A stretch of DNA of 64,000 bases from Desulfobulbaceae bacterium BRH_c16a (GTDB taxonomy: Bacteria > Desulfobacterota > Desulfobulbia > Desulfobulbales > Desulfocapsaceae): contig LADS01000013.1 in NCBI GenBank assembly GCA_000961725.1, positions 62,001-126,000 of the forward strand, in the 5' to 3' direction. The stretch's first letter is position 1. The number at the start of each line of letters is the position of its first letter. Positions 29,259-38,129 of this stretch are shown piece after piece. A program made the position numbers and the translations under genes. The notes below the pieces were generated by a model that saw only the letters and a program-made list of their open reading frames with translations, searched no databases and was not told the DNA's origin.

Positions 29259-30323
29259 TTATTTCCTCCCAAAGACCAGCCGGTAGTGGGTGAAGAGACC
29301 GCCGGCAAGGACGGTGAGAAGTATCAGCCCCTCGAGAATGCCGCCGAATGCCGCAGGAACCTGGAGGTCGAGTTGCAGGCTCTCGACGCCGACCCGCAGA
29401 CCGGCCAGAAGAATCGAGGCTATGCCGATACTGAGAGGATGCAGTCTTGCCAGCCAGGCGACGACGATTGCAGTATAACCGTAGCCGACCATGATACTCG
29501 GCTGAAGTCGATTCACCGTCGCCGAAGCCTCGAGAAAACCGGCCCACCCGGCAAGAGCGCCGCTCAGCACCATGACCAGCATCACCAGCCTGTCATAAGG
29601 CAATCCGGCATACCGCGCCGCCCTGACATTATCCCCGCTGGCCTTTATTTCAAAGCCGGTCCGGGTGAATCTGAAGAATATCCAGAACAGGATGCCGAGA
29701 ATAAGGCAATGCGTCAAACCCCAGTTTATCGCGGTACCGCCGATCTTTCCGACAATCGCCTGCTCTGAAAAAGTCGGTGTCATCGGAAAACCAAAGCTGG
29801 TCGGATCCTTCCACACCCCGTACACCAGGTAATCGAGGATCAGAATAGCGATGTAGTTCATCATCAGGGTGACGATGATTTCATTGGTTCTGAGTTTTTG
29901 CCTGAGGATGGCCGGAATCAGTCCCCACAGTCCGCCGGCAACCATGGCCAGGCAGATCATTGCCGGGATAAGGACAATTTTCGGCCAATCGGGAAACGAC
30001 AAGGCAATCCATGTTGCGCCGATTGCACCGAGAGCAAACTGTCCTTCCGCGCCAATATTCCAGATCTTCAAACGGAAGGCGACAGCCACCCCGAGAGCGC
30101 ACAGGAAAATCGGAATGGCTTTCAAAACACTGTCTTCCAAAGCCCACCGGGATCCGAAAGCGCCTTGAAACAGCACTTTCATTCCCTGAATGGGTGAAGT
30201 CCCTCCGAGATATAAAAGAAAGGAGCTCAGCAGCAGAGAAAGAGCCAGAGCCGTAAATAAAACAAGACAGGAGCCCCCCACACCGAGGGGCTCCTGTCTC
30301 TTGATAACACGCATCCAATGCAT
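29259..30323 (-). CDS. BMP-type ABC transporter permease 1 (YufP/NupP-like)
   Basis: A 354-residue BPD_transp_2 permease with about nine helices. IWNIGAEGQFALGAIGATW is the family signature, NEIIVTLMMNYIA the coupling region and ASGDNVRAARYAGLPYDR the EAA-like loop. Codons 9 to 20 are overlaid by a perfect 13-bp hairpin with a U-rich tail (30252-30299), unusual inside a coding region. It follows the binding-protein gene with a 40-base gap. Confidence 0.9.
   Translation of the reverse strand: MHWMRVIKRQEPLGVGGSCLVLFTALALSLLLSSFLLYLGGTSPIQGMKVLFQGAFGSRWALEDSVLKAIPIFLCALGVAVAFRLKIWNIGAEGQFALGAIGATWIALSFPDWPKIVLIPAMICLAMVAGGLWGLIPAILRQKLRTNEIIVTLMMNYIAILILDYLVYGVWKDPTSFGFPMTPTFSEQAIVGKIGGTAINWGLTHCLILGILFWIFFRFTRTGFEIKASGDNVRAARYAGLPYDRLVMLVMVLSGALAGWAGFLEASATVNRLQPSIMVGYGYTAIVVAWLARLHPLSIGIASILLAGLRVGVESLQLDLQVPAAFGGILEGLILLTVLAGGLFTHYRLVFGRK
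30252..30299 (-). terminator. Terminator-like hairpin inside the 5' end of the permease gene
   Basis: Perfect 13-bp arms (30287-30299 and 30265-30277) with a nine-base loop, followed on the transcribed minus strand by TTGTTTTATTT. It starts about 24 bases after the permease ATG. The form is that of an intrinsic terminator or attenuator. Confidence 0.7.
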
Positions 30324-30363
30324 CAGGGTGGTATTTCATAGGCCCTGTTGCCAGGGCGGTTGA

Positions 30364-31425
30364 TTATTCGGTAGTACCGACGACGCCTTCAACAAACCAC
30401 GTCATGCCAAGGAGTTCGGCGTCTGTCGCGACAACTCCTTCCGCGATCTTCACCTCACCTTTCTGGTCCTTGATCGGTCCGACAAAGATCTTCTGGGTAC
30501 CGGCAATGATTGCCGCCTTTTCCGCATTTACCTTATCTTGCAGATCCTGGGGAACCATCGGGCCGAACGGCGCCAGATCGACAACCCCTTCAGCCATTCC
30601 GGGCCAGGCCGCTTCCGGTTTCCATGTACCGTTGCGCACTTCCTCGACTACTTTGGTGTAATAAGGTCCCCAGTTCCACACCGGCGCAGTCAGATGGGCT
30701 TTGGGGGCAAAAGCGGCCATATTCGAATTATAGCCGACCGAATAGACACCTTTCTCCTGTGCAGCCTCCTGCGGTCCCGGCGAATCCTGATGCTGGGCGA
30801 TGACGTCGGCACCGACGTCAAGCAGCGATTTTGCCGCTTCTTTCTCGGTTGCCGGATCATACCAGGTTTTGGTCCAGACAACCCGCACGATTGCGTCCGG
30901 ATTTACCGACCGGGCACCAAGAGTGAAGGCGTTGATGCCGCGGATGACTTCCGGAATCGGAAATGCCGCAACATAGCCGAGGACATTGCCCTTGGTCATG
31001 GCTCCGGCGAGCATCCCGGAAAGATACCTTGGCTGATACATACGGCCAAAATAATTGCCCATGTTGTCAGCCATCTTAAAACCGGAACAATGCATGAAGG
31101 TGGTGTCCGGGAATTGCTTGGCGACCTTCAGCATCGGATCCATGTAGCCGAAACTGGTGGCAAAAATTACATCGAATCCCTTTCTGGCCATATTCAGGAT
31201 GACCCTCTCCGAGTCCGGACCTTCAGGTACCGCCTCGACATACGAGGTCGTCACTCCCGGCATAGCCTCGACGGCCTGCCGTCCGACATCATGAGAATAC
31301 GAATACCCTGCATCCCCGATGGGGGAAACGTACACAAAACCGACTTTCATCTCCTTGTCCGCACCGTAGGCTGTACCGGCAACACCCAGCAACATTACGG
31401 CCAGCAGCGCTTTCCACACTCGCAT
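30364..31425 (-). CDS. BMP family ABC transporter substrate-binding protein
   Basis: A 353-residue periplasmic protein with a signal peptide (about 1-21, ending TAYGA). It has no lipobox, unlike the Med/PnrA lipoproteins, so it should be soluble. KVGFVYVSPIGDAGYSYSHDVGRQ and FDVIFATSFGYMDPM are the characteristic BMP segments that line the nucleoside pocket. With gpt in the operon the likely ligand is a purine base or nucleoside. GGAAGAGG precedes the ATG. It is the first gene of a six-gene leftward operon ending at 24253; the 78-base upstream gap is AT-rich and should hold the promoter. Confidence 0.92.
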   Translation of the reverse strand: MRVWKALLAVMLLGVAGTAYGADKEMKVGFVYVSPIGDAGYSYSHDVGRQAVEAMPGVTTSYVEAVPEGPDSERVILNMARKGFDVIFATSFGYMDPMLKVAKQFPDTTFMHCSGFKMADNMGNYFGRMYQPRYLSGMLAGAMTKGNVLGYVAAFPIPEVIRGINAFTLGARSVNPDAIVRVVWTKTWYDPATEKEAAKSLLDVGADVIAQHQDSPGPQEAAQEKGVYSVGYNSNMAAFAPKAHLTAPVWNWGPYYTKVVEEVRNGTWKPEAAWPGMAEGVVDLAPFGPMVPQDLQDKVNAEKAAIIAGTQKIFVGPIKDQKGEVKIAEGVVATDAELLGMTWFVEGVVGTTE

Positions 31426-31503
31426 CCCGACACCTCTTCCTAGTAGTTATGTATTAAATAAATAATCTTTCTATAAAATATAAAGATCGTACTGCACTCT
31501 CAC

Positions 31504-32238
31504 TTAAAGAACCTGTTTGAGGAAAAGTTTGGCCCTCTCCTCCCGGGGACTGGTAAAGAAGTGCTCCGGTGTACCCACTTCAACCACCTTCCCCTCATCC
31601 ATGAAGATGACCCGGTCGGCCACCTCACGGGCAAATCCCATTTCATGGGTAACGACCATCATGGTCATCCCCTCTCTGGCAAGCTGCTTCATGACATCAA
31701 GTACTTCCCCGACCATTTCCGGATCGAGTGCCGAGGTAGGTTCGTCAAAAAGCATAATCTTCGGGTCCATCGCCAGAGCCCGGGCAATGGCCACACGCTG
31801 CTGCTGCCCTCCGGAGAGACGGGAAGGGTACTCATCCGCTTTTTCGTGAATACCGACCTTGCGAAGCAGCATACGGCCTTTTTCCTCGGCTTCCTTTTTG
31901 CTGCGTTTTCTCACCCGACACTGGGCCAGAGTGAGATTTTCCAGAACCGTCTTATGGGGGAAGAGGTTAAATTGCTGAAACACCATGCCTACTTCGGCCC
32001 GCACCTTGTTGATGTTGGTCTTCCTGTCGGCAAGATCGACACCATCGATGATGATATGTCCTTCGGTAAAAGCTTCCAGGCCGTTTATACAGCGCAGAAA
32101 CGTTGATTTTCCTGAACCGGAAGGGCCGATAATGACAACAACCTCGCCCCGGGCCACTTCGGTCGAGACCCCATCCACCGCCCTGACCACACCCGAATGT
32201 CCAGGGAAGATTTTTACTACGTTTTCCGCTTTAATCAC
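31504..32238 (-). CDS. Polar amino acid ABC transporter ATP-binding protein (GlnQ-like)
   Basis: A 244-residue ABC ATPase of the GlnQ/HisP group. Walker [10 protein letters not shown] is near residue 35, the Q-loop [12 protein letters not shown] near 83, the signature [15 protein letters not shown] near 137 and Walker [15 protein letters not shown] near 158. A GTG start at 32238 gives the usual N-terminus (VIKAENV) with GGAGG eleven bases upstream, and overlaps the permease stop by eight bases. A TTG at 32271 would add 11 unneeded residues. Confidence 0.93.
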   Translation of the reverse strand: MIKAENVVKIFPGHSGVVRAVDGVSTEVARGEVVVIIGPSGSGKSTFLRCINGLEAFTEGHIIIDGVDLADRKTNINKVRAEVGMVFQQFNLFPHKTVLENLTLAQCRVRKRSKKEAEEKGRMLLRKVGIHEKADEYPSRLSGGQQQRVAIARALAMDPKIMLFDEPTSALDPEMVGEVLDVMKQLAREGMTMMVVTHEMGFAREVADRVIFMDEGKVVEVGTPEHFFTSPREERAKLFLKQVL

Positions 32239-33190
32239 TGACGGCAAGCCTCCGTTCCATATAGAAAACAAGTTGCGACAGAATTGAGGTCACCAGGAGA
32301 TACATCGCGGCAACAACAATCCAGATCTCAAAAGTGGCAAAGGTGGAGGTGATGATTTCCTTTCCCGATTTTGTCAGATCGGTAATCGCGATGACTGAAA
32401 CAAGAGATGAGTCCTTGATCAGGCTGATAAACTGACCGGACAGGGGCGGCAGGATGCGTTTGAACGCCTGAGGCAGAACAATATCCCACATCGTCTGGAA
32501 TTTCGTCATCCCCAGCGACCGTGCAGCCTCCGTCTGGCCTTTCGAAATCGATTGAATTCCGGCGCGGACAATTTCCGCGACATAGGCCCCGGCAAACAGT
32601 GCCAGAGCGCCCACTCCGCAGACGTTGCGGCTGAGATCAAAGACGGTTCCGAGGAAAAAGTAGGCAATGAAAATCTGAACAAGAAGCGGTGTGCCGCGAA
32701 TACATTCGACATAGATAATCGCAATGCCCCGCAGGGTGAAATTCTTCGATACCCTGGCAAGGCCGGTGATCAGGCCGAGAAATAAACCGAATACGCTGGA
32801 TACTGCAGACAGCCAGAGGGTGGTCCACAACCCGAACATCAGCGGACCGAGTCGCCAGCTTTTTGAAAACCCGACCGTGTCGCCGGCAAACAGGTCCTCA
32901 CCCTCGGAGACCTTGAGGGTGTTGTCGGTGACAGTGAGTTCAACCTTCTCGGAACCTTCGGAAGCTACAGTGACAAGTGCATTCTCACCCTTTTCGACAA
33001 TGGCAACAACCTTGCCGTCAAAGGGGGTCTTCTGTGCTTCTTCGGCGACGTAGGCAAAATACTGCGGCACTCTGTTCCAGCGCCATTGGTAGTCAATCTG
33101 TTGCACCGCACCCCAGGTGCCGGCGGCTACCAAAAGAAGGATAACCGCCAGCAAGATTTTCCAGGGCCACGTTTCATTTGTGGCTTTCAA
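32231..33190 (-). CDS. Amino acid ABC transporter permease with periplasmic N-terminal insert
   Basis: A 319-residue HisM/GlnP-type permease. The core (about 105-319) has the expected helices and the EAA loop [27 protein letters not shown]. An extra N-terminal helix (about 10-28) is followed by about 75 hydrophilic residues ([31 protein letters not shown]) before the core. This longer variant is found in some proteobacterial lineages. No ATG fits the frame; a TTG at 33190 with AAAGGA eight bases upstream is used as the start. It follows the binding-protein gene by 19 bases. Confidence 0.88.
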   Translation of the reverse strand: MKATNETWPWKILLAVILLLVAAGTWGAVQQIDYQWRWNRVPQYFAYVAEEAQKTPFDGKVVAIVEKGENALVTVASEGSEKVELTVTDNTLKVSEGEDLFAGDTVGFSKSWRLGPLMFGLWTTLWLSAVSSVFGLFLGLITGLARVSKNFTLRGIAIIYVECIRGTPLLVQIFIAYFFLGTVFDLSRNVCGVGALALFAGAYVAEIVRAGIQSISKGQTEAARSLGMTKFQTMWDIVLPQAFKRILPPLSGQFISLIKDSSLVSVIAITDLTKSGKEIITSTFATFEIWIVVAAMYLLVTSILSQLVFYMERRLAVSD

Positions 33191-33209
33191 TGTATCAATC
33201 CTTTCCGGT

Positions 33210-34013
33210 TTACTGGATTTCCTTCAACCAGGCATCATCCTGGAACCATTTTTGATAAATCTTATCATATACTCCGTCGTACTTGATCTGACTCATAAAA
33301 TTGTTGAGCCAGTTGAGAAAATCGACATCGCCCTTGCGGATCGCCCAGGCCAGCGGTTCTTTGGTGAAAGGTTCGGCCAGATGAACAATTTTGCCCTGGC
33401 CTTTCTGGCTTACGGCAATTGCATTGAAAGGAAGATCGTAGATGAAGGCATCGATTTTGCCATTGACAAGTTCCATGACGCCTTCCTGCTCGGTTTCATA
33501 GGAAATATACTTGGCGTTGCCGATCAGCCTCTTAGTCGCCTGCTCGCCGGTTGTTCCCAGTTTGGAGGCTACCGTATATTTTGCATCGTTCAGATCCGTA
33601 TAGGATTTCACCGCATCCGCATGCTCCTTCTTGATCAGGATGGACTGACCGATGAGGATGTAGGGATCGGCAAAATTTACGCTCAGATTTCTTTCCTGGG
33701 TAAGGGTCATGCCCGACATGATGATATCAAACTTGCCGGTGAGCAGCGCGGGAATGATACCATCCCAGGCGGTGGAGACCAGTTCCAGCTCAACCTTCAT
33801 GGCGGCAGCCATTCTTTTGGCCATATCCACGTCGAAACCGATAATCTCTCCTTTCTGGTTGGTCAGCTCAAAAGGCATATAACCCGGCTCCATCCCGACT
33901 CTCAGTTTTCCACGCTTCTGGATTTCAGAGAGGGTATCCGCGGAAAACGCGGCTCCAGCGGTAAAAGTGAATACTGCGAGTGCCACAGCGACAAACAACG
34001 ACAGCTTTTTCAT
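33210..34013 (-). CDS. Amino acid ABC transporter substrate-binding protein
   Basis: A 267-residue family 3 solute-binding protein with a signal peptide (about 1-25, ending AFSAD). LRVGMEPGYMPFE, GFDVDMAKRMA and FDIIMSGMTLTQERN are the canonical ligand-pocket motifs for polar amino acids. The ATG at 34013 is preferred to one two codons upstream because AAGGAG then has a six-base spacing; the open frame continues to 34142 without a signal. It is the first gene of the SBP-permease-ATPase operon that ends at 31504. Confidence 0.93.
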   Translation of the reverse strand: MKKLSLFVAVALAVFTFTAGAAFSADTLSEIQKRGKLRVGMEPGYMPFELTNQKGEIIGFDVDMAKRMAAAMKVELELVSTAWDGIIPALLTGKFDIIMSGMTLTQERNLSVNFADPYILIGQSILIKKEHADAVKSYTDLNDAKYTVASKLGTTGEQATKRLIGNAKYISYETEQEGVMELVNGKIDAFIYDLPFNAIAVSQKGQGKIVHLAEPFTKEPLAWAIRKGDVDFLNWLNNFMSQIKYDGVYDKIYQKWFQDDAWLKEIQ

Positions 34014-34605
34014 CCTCATCTCCTTGGTTTGATTATGTTTAAGATTCAGCCCATGGACCTCTGGACCGGAATCCCCTGACTCATTGCCACTCCTTGTGCG
34101 TACTCCCTCTCTCCGAACTCCGGGAAAATCTGCCTGGAACACGCAACTCTCATCATTTCAGAAAACATGCATATATCTACAAGTTATTGATAATATACAT
34201 TTACTCGATTACGCCGGCTACGGCGGGACTCCTGCGCCTGTCCCTCCTTTGCGTAACAAACTCCTTTCTAAAACTCAAGGAGAATCGTATACAAAATCTG
34301 AATTCATTGATGAAGCATTTTCCGTTTTGTGTAGCTTGGCATGGTTTTATGTAACAAAAATGTTTTTTACCACAATAAAATTTTTTGATCAATCACCGCA
34401 CAAGAAATGATTTCCATCTCCATCATAATTGTTCACCGGTACACACCAAAAGCCTGATCGGGAAAATGTGGTGCTGGTGAAGGTTACTCTCCATCGCTTT
34501 TTATTTTTTCAGGCAAACTAATTGTTGAAATTCTCAAGTGAGTAATAGAAACTGTCCTTCATCGTTGACACCCACTCTCTCAATTCAACATTTAAGGTTT
34601 ATACA
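34014..34605. other. Intergenic region between amino-acid ABC operon and PfkB kinase gene
   Basis: 592 bases, distinctly AT-rich from 34180 to 34400, holding divergent promoters. Short open frames exist on both strands but none has a ribosome site or recognisable protein. A small hairpin GCCGGCTACGGCG lies near 34212. I see no riboswitch or repeat. Confidence 0.45.
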
Positions 34606-35535
34606 ATGAAAAACATTATAGTATCCGGGTCCCTTGCCTACGATCGCATTATGAATTTTTCGGAGAAATTTTCAGATCATATTCTGCCTGATAAAATTCA
34701 TAGTCTCAATGTCTGCTTTCAGGTAAACGGCGTGACGGAAAACTACGGCGGTACCGCAGGCAATATCGGTTATGCTCTGAAACTTATGGGGGAAAATCCT
34801 GTCATCTCGGCGACAATCGGCAGTGACCACCACAAATATTTCGAATGGCTTGAGAAAAATGACATCGCAAAAGATGGTATAAAAGTGATCCCTGAGGAAT
34901 TGACCGCCGGTGCCTATATTACTACCGACATGGCCAACAATCAGATCACCGGGTTCAACCCGGGGGCGATGAAATTTTCATCCGGTCTCGACATCGAAAG
35001 CCTCGATCCGCAAAACTCATTACTGCTGGTTTCTCCCGGCAATCTCGACGACATGGTGAATTATCCCCGCCGCTGTAAAAAAGTCGGCATCGACTATATC
35101 TTCGATCCGGGTCAGGCGCTGCCCATGTTGCAGCCGGACGATCTGCGGGAAGTCATCACCGACTGCATGCTGCTCATCGTCAACGACTATGAATTCAATC
35201 TGATTCAGGATAAAACCGGTCTGACAAACGGCGAACTGCTCGGACTTGCCAAAAAGACTATTGTTACCCTCGGCGAGGCCGGTTCGAAAATCTACACCCA
35301 AGGTCGTAATATGACCATTCCTTCATTCAAGGCGAAGAGAGTCGTCGACCCTACCGGGGCGGGCGACGCCTACAGGGGTGGATTGCTGAGCGGACTGGTT
35401 CAAGGTGCCGATCTCGAGACCTCAGCCATCCGAGGCAGCGTATGCGCATCTTTTGCCGTCGAATGCAACGGCACCCAGGTCTATTCTTTCACCTCGGAGG
35501 AATTCAGCCGGAGAATGGAGACGAAGCAGCTGTGA
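34606..35535 (+). CDS. PfkB family sugar/nucleoside kinase
   Basis: A 309-residue ribokinase-fold kinase. The N-terminal GGTAGNIGYALK motif (about residues 47-58) and the C-terminal DPTGAGDAYRGG motif (catalytic Asp near 254) are both intact. The SLNVCFQV and ITTDMANNQITGFNPGA segments resemble bacterial PfkB proteins often labelled adenosine kinase or carbohydrate kinase. Purine salvage is plausible given the Gpt and BMP transporter genes 3 kb away, but the substrate cannot be read from the sequence. AAGGT precedes the ATG weakly. Single gene, convergent with the DUF2293 gene. Confidence 0.85.
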   Translation: MKNIIVSGSLAYDRIMNFSEKFSDHILPDKIHSLNVCFQVNGVTENYGGTAGNIGYALKLMGENPVISATIGSDHHKYFEWLEKNDIAKDGIKVIPEELTAGAYITTDMANNQITGFNPGAMKFSSGLDIESLDPQNSLLLVSPGNLDDMVNYPRRCKKVGIDYIFDPGQALPMLQPDDLREVITDCMLLIVNDYEFNLIQDKTGLTNGELLGLAKKTIVTLGEAGSKIYTQGRNMTIPSFKAKRVVDPTGAGDAYRGGLLSGLVQGADLETSAIRGSVCASFAVECNGTQVYSFTSEEFSRRMETKQL

Positions 35536-35595
35536 ACAGCAAGGCACGGTTGCCGCTCAGCGCCCCGATGTACAGCATTCTGCCGGTTTCTCCAT

Positions 35596-36285
35596 TCAAC
35601 CGGCAGCGTGGGACTGCAGGAGAGCCCGCTGCAAGGGACATGTGCTGCCGACCTCGTCTCCTCTTCGGTAGGGTTTCAACATCTCCATCGACTGAACCGC
35701 CAGTTCCCGGCGTACTTCCCTGCGCCGTCCCTTGATCCGGGCGATGGCCATCCGGTCATACCCTGTGGTCTGGTGACGCATCCAGGCGACTATCGCCGCC
35801 CGCGCTCTCTCGGCAAGCGGTATCCGCTCGGTCCTTGCCACGGTGCCGCTGCCGACCGGGGTGGCGTGCTCGGTTACCAAGCGGGCAAGTTGCGCGGCGA
35901 GGTCTGCATATCGCGGGTGAAAATCAAGGAAATGCACGACCTCCGCGTGAAACTCCTGAACATATTCCCGATGTTTTTTCTCTTTTCTCGCCAGCTCCTG
36001 CGCACGTTTTCCGGCATAACCGGGATCGGTGCGCTTTGCCTCCAGCTCCTCTCGGGCTTCCCGGATATGCTCGCTCTTCGCCCATATCCCTTGAGACATT
36101 AACCGCCTGCCGATCTTCACCTGAACAAGCCATGTCGGTCCTTTTGCTTTAACAATCTTTGTCAGCGGGCCGTCTCCCGGGGGCAGTAAAGCCCAGTCCG
36201 AAGGCGGGGTCAAGACTTCACCCGAATCCGTCACGACCGTGCCGGCCGTTCGACCCGGCTTTACCGTTCGATGCTCATGTGTCAT
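35596..36285 (-). CDS. DUF2293 domain-containing protein
   Basis: A 229-residue basic protein. The C-terminal portion, about 150-205 (RAAIVAWMRHQTTGYD, then RIKGRRREVRRELA), is the DUF2293 domain, whose function is unknown; the cluster of Arg and Lys suggests nucleic acid binding. The central part (residues about 75-110) is highly charged and probably helical. Signals before the ATG are weak. It lies between the PfkB gene (convergent) and palindromic repeat copy B just upstream. Confidence 0.78.
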   Translation of the reverse strand: MTHEHRTVKPGRTAGTVVTDSGEVLTPPSDWALLPPGDGPLTKIVKAKGPTWLVQVKIGRRLMSQGIWAKSEHIREAREELEAKRTDPGYAGKRAQELARKEKKHREYVQEFHAEVVHFLDFHPRYADLAAQLARLVTEHATPVGSGTVARTERIPLAERARAAIVAWMRHQTTGYDRMAIARIKGRRREVRRELAVQSMEMLKPYRRGDEVGSTCPLQRALLQSHAAG

Positions 36286-36316
36286 AGTATTTCTTAAAAA
36301 TGCGATATCGAAGTTA

Positions 36317-36484
36317 GTGGCTGTCCAGAAATGAAATATTTTGTTCTAAATCAAGGCGCTCGATAAATTTAACCGCAGGTGCCCCGCAGGAAATGCCCTT
36401 GGGGTGCATATAGTTGATATTCCGAGGATTAAATTTTGAGAGCAACGAAGAGTTAGGGCAAAATAGCCATTTATGGACAGCCAC
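36317..36484. repeat. Nested palindromic repeat, copy B
   Basis: A 168-base element with terminal inverted repeats (36317-36332 against 36469-36484, 15 of 16 matching) and weaker internal arms around 36358-36374 and 36427-36444. It shares GATATTCCGAGGATTA and a GCATATA-like segment with the centre of copy A at 20447-20591, and GGCTGTCC at its ends. Its centre holds an extra short hairpin (GCCCCGCAGG to CTTGGGGTGC). It sits three bases before the lysE stop. Confidence 0.7.
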
Positions 36485-36487
36485 AAG

Positions 36488-37114
36488 TTAGCGTCTTGCC
36501 AAAGCGAGCTTCACTGCGAGGGCAACAAAGACAGTGCCGGCGAGTCGATTGAGAATAACCTGCGCTCTTGCCGATTTCCTGAACTGCGCCCCGAGGCCAC
36601 CGGCAAGGATGCTGATCCCACCGAAAATCAAGACGGTGGACAGAATAAAGAGCAGGCCGAGCGCCAGAATCTGAGGGAGCAAGGGCCCGCTCGACGGATC
36701 GGTGAATTGCGGGAGAAAGGCCAGAAAAAACAGGGAGACCTTTGGGTTGGTCACATTCATGACGATGCCGCGACCATACAGCCGGGTGAATCCGATTCTT
36801 ACGGCCGACGATCCATCTTCGGTATCGGCACCGGCCCGAAAAGACTGCCAGGCGAGATAGAGCAGATAGGCCGCACCAATATACTTCAACAGGGAGAAAG
36901 CCAGGGACGAGGCTTGAAAAACAGCCGCCACGCCCAAAGCCACCGCGGCAGTATGCACCAGCAGACCCGTGCACAAACCACCGGTCACCGCAATCCCGGC
37001 CATCTTCCCCCGCTGCGCCGCCTGGGCGAGCACAAAGAGATTATCCGGCCCGGGAGTCAGGGCAAGAAGCGTCGAGGCCATAAAAAAGACAAGCAGGGTC
37101 TCAATCGGCGGCAC
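36488..37114 (-). CDS. LysE/RhtB family amino acid exporter
   Basis: A 208-residue membrane protein with six predicted helices. ALTPGPDNLFVLAQ near residue 18 and NVTNPKVSLFFLAFLPQF near 140 are the two RhtB signatures. The family exports amino acids and homoserine lactones. The start is GTG at 37114 with AAGGA seven bases upstream. Palindromic repeat B lies directly at its 3' end. Confidence 0.9.
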   Translation of the reverse strand: MPPIETLLVFFMASTLLALTPGPDNLFVLAQAAQRGKMAGIAVTGGLCTGLLVHTAAVALGVAAVFQASSLAFSLLKYIGAAYLLYLAWQSFRAGADTEDGSSAVRIGFTRLYGRGIVMNVTNPKVSLFFLAFLPQFTDPSSGPLLPQILALGLLFILSTVLIFGGISILAGGLGAQFRKSARAQVILNRLAGTVFVALAVKLALARR

Positions 37115-37135
37115 GGGCTTATCCTTGTTCGAGTA

Positions 37136-37501
37136 TCAGATATTCTTCTGAATAGCAGAGAGAAGATCATCCTCATCATAGGGTTTGGTAATATAATCGT
37201 CCGCACCCTGTTTTATACCCCAGAATTTATCGCTCGCCTGATCCTTGCTGCTGACAATTATCACCCGGATATCCTTGGTCTGCGGATCGCTCTTCAACTG
37301 CCGGCATACCTGGAAACCGTTTTTATTGGGGAGAATGACGTCGAGCAGGATCAAATCCGGTTTTTTCTCGATCGCGGCAGCGAGAGCTTTATCTCCTTCC
37401 GTTACGGTTACTACCCGATAGCCGTTATCGGCACAGACAGATTCGGCGATTTTTCTATCGGTGGGACTGTCTTCAACTATCATTATCAATTTACTGGCCA
37501 T
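37136..37501 (-). CDS. CheY-like response regulator of the Pil-Chp cluster (PilH/PilG type)
   Basis: A 121-residue single-domain receiver. The acidic pair is in VEDSPTDR, the phosphorylated Asp in LILLDVILPNKNG, the Thr/Ser in VIIVSSKD and the Lys in YITKPYDEDD. It is the last gene of the leftward chemosensory block and the probable phosphate acceptor of the CheA hybrid, acting on type IV pili or another motor. The ATG at 37501 is preferred over the upstream frame opening at 37573. Confidence 0.9.
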   Translation of the reverse strand: MASKLIMIVEDSPTDRKIAESVCADNGYRVVTVTEGDKALAAAIEKKPDLILLDVILPNKNGFQVCRQLKSDPQTKDIRVIIVSSKDQASDKFWGIKQGADDYITKPYDEDDLLSAIQKNI

Positions 37502-37618
37502 AATCTTATTCCTTTTATGTAAAGTATTCCGCAACACCTGCCGGTAAAAGCAGTATCGTAAATTTTTGCACACTTAATAACAATCCACCCGATCGCAGGC
37601 AAGGGGCCAATTGTTTTT

Positions 37619-38107
37619 TTATACTCTTTCCTGGAGAGCGAAATCTCCACGCAGTTTCAGGGAGCGGCTGATCCCTGCAATATCCGGCACAAGAGCCACG
37701 GCAGTCGCAGACAAAGAATAGACGCCCAGGATATCGACATTATTTTTCGGCAATGCGAGCGCTCCAAAGGACGCGAATCCCTCTTCCAGTTTCTGCATTT
37801 TCACCAGAAATTGTGTTTCGATAATGAGTCTCACCAATACCTGATTGGCATCGGCTGCTTTCAGGACCAAATATTTTTTCGATCTTCCCCGTTTTTTTTC
37901 GACGAGGCCGAAATGGTCCTCCAGGCTGATGACCGGCAGCATTTTTTCCTGGTATTGAGCCGTGGCAACAAAAGGCGGTGAATGAAACACTTCAATATCC
38001 TGCAGGATGAATTCCAACTGATTCCTGCTCACAACCCAATACAGTTCATATCCGTTCAGAAGATCCGAATTGGCCTGTATCGTTGCAACTTCCGGCTTTA
38101 TCTCCAT
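37619..38107 (-). CDS. Divergent CheW-like coupling protein
   Basis: A 162-residue protein with a degenerate CheW fold (YWVVSRNQLEFILQDIEVF, MLPVISLEDHFGL, YLVLKAADANQVLVRLII). It lies 22 bases after the CheA gene and would act as a second scaffold or PilI/ChpC-type adaptor. The ATG at 38107 with GAGG at five bases is preferred to a TTG at 38128. Confidence 0.75.
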   Translation of the reverse strand: MEIKPEVATIQANSDLLNGYELYWVVSRNQLEFILQDIEVFHSPPFVATAQYQEKMLPVISLEDHFGLVEKKRGRSKKYLVLKAADANQVLVRLIIETQFLVKMQKLEEGFASFGALALPKNNVDILGVYSLSATAVALVPDIAGISRSLKLRGDFALQERV

Positions 38108-38129
38108 TCCTGCCTCACTCGTCGGCAAT

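Noticed and set aside
28620..29768. Long open frame of 382 codons on the plus strand
   Set aside because: It is antisense to the two ABC permease genes, which have full family signatures; its protein is low-complexity and charged as expected from a shadow frame.
36300..36487. Insertion sequence
   Set aside because: Inverted ends are present but there is no room for a transposase; it is called a palindromic repeat instead.
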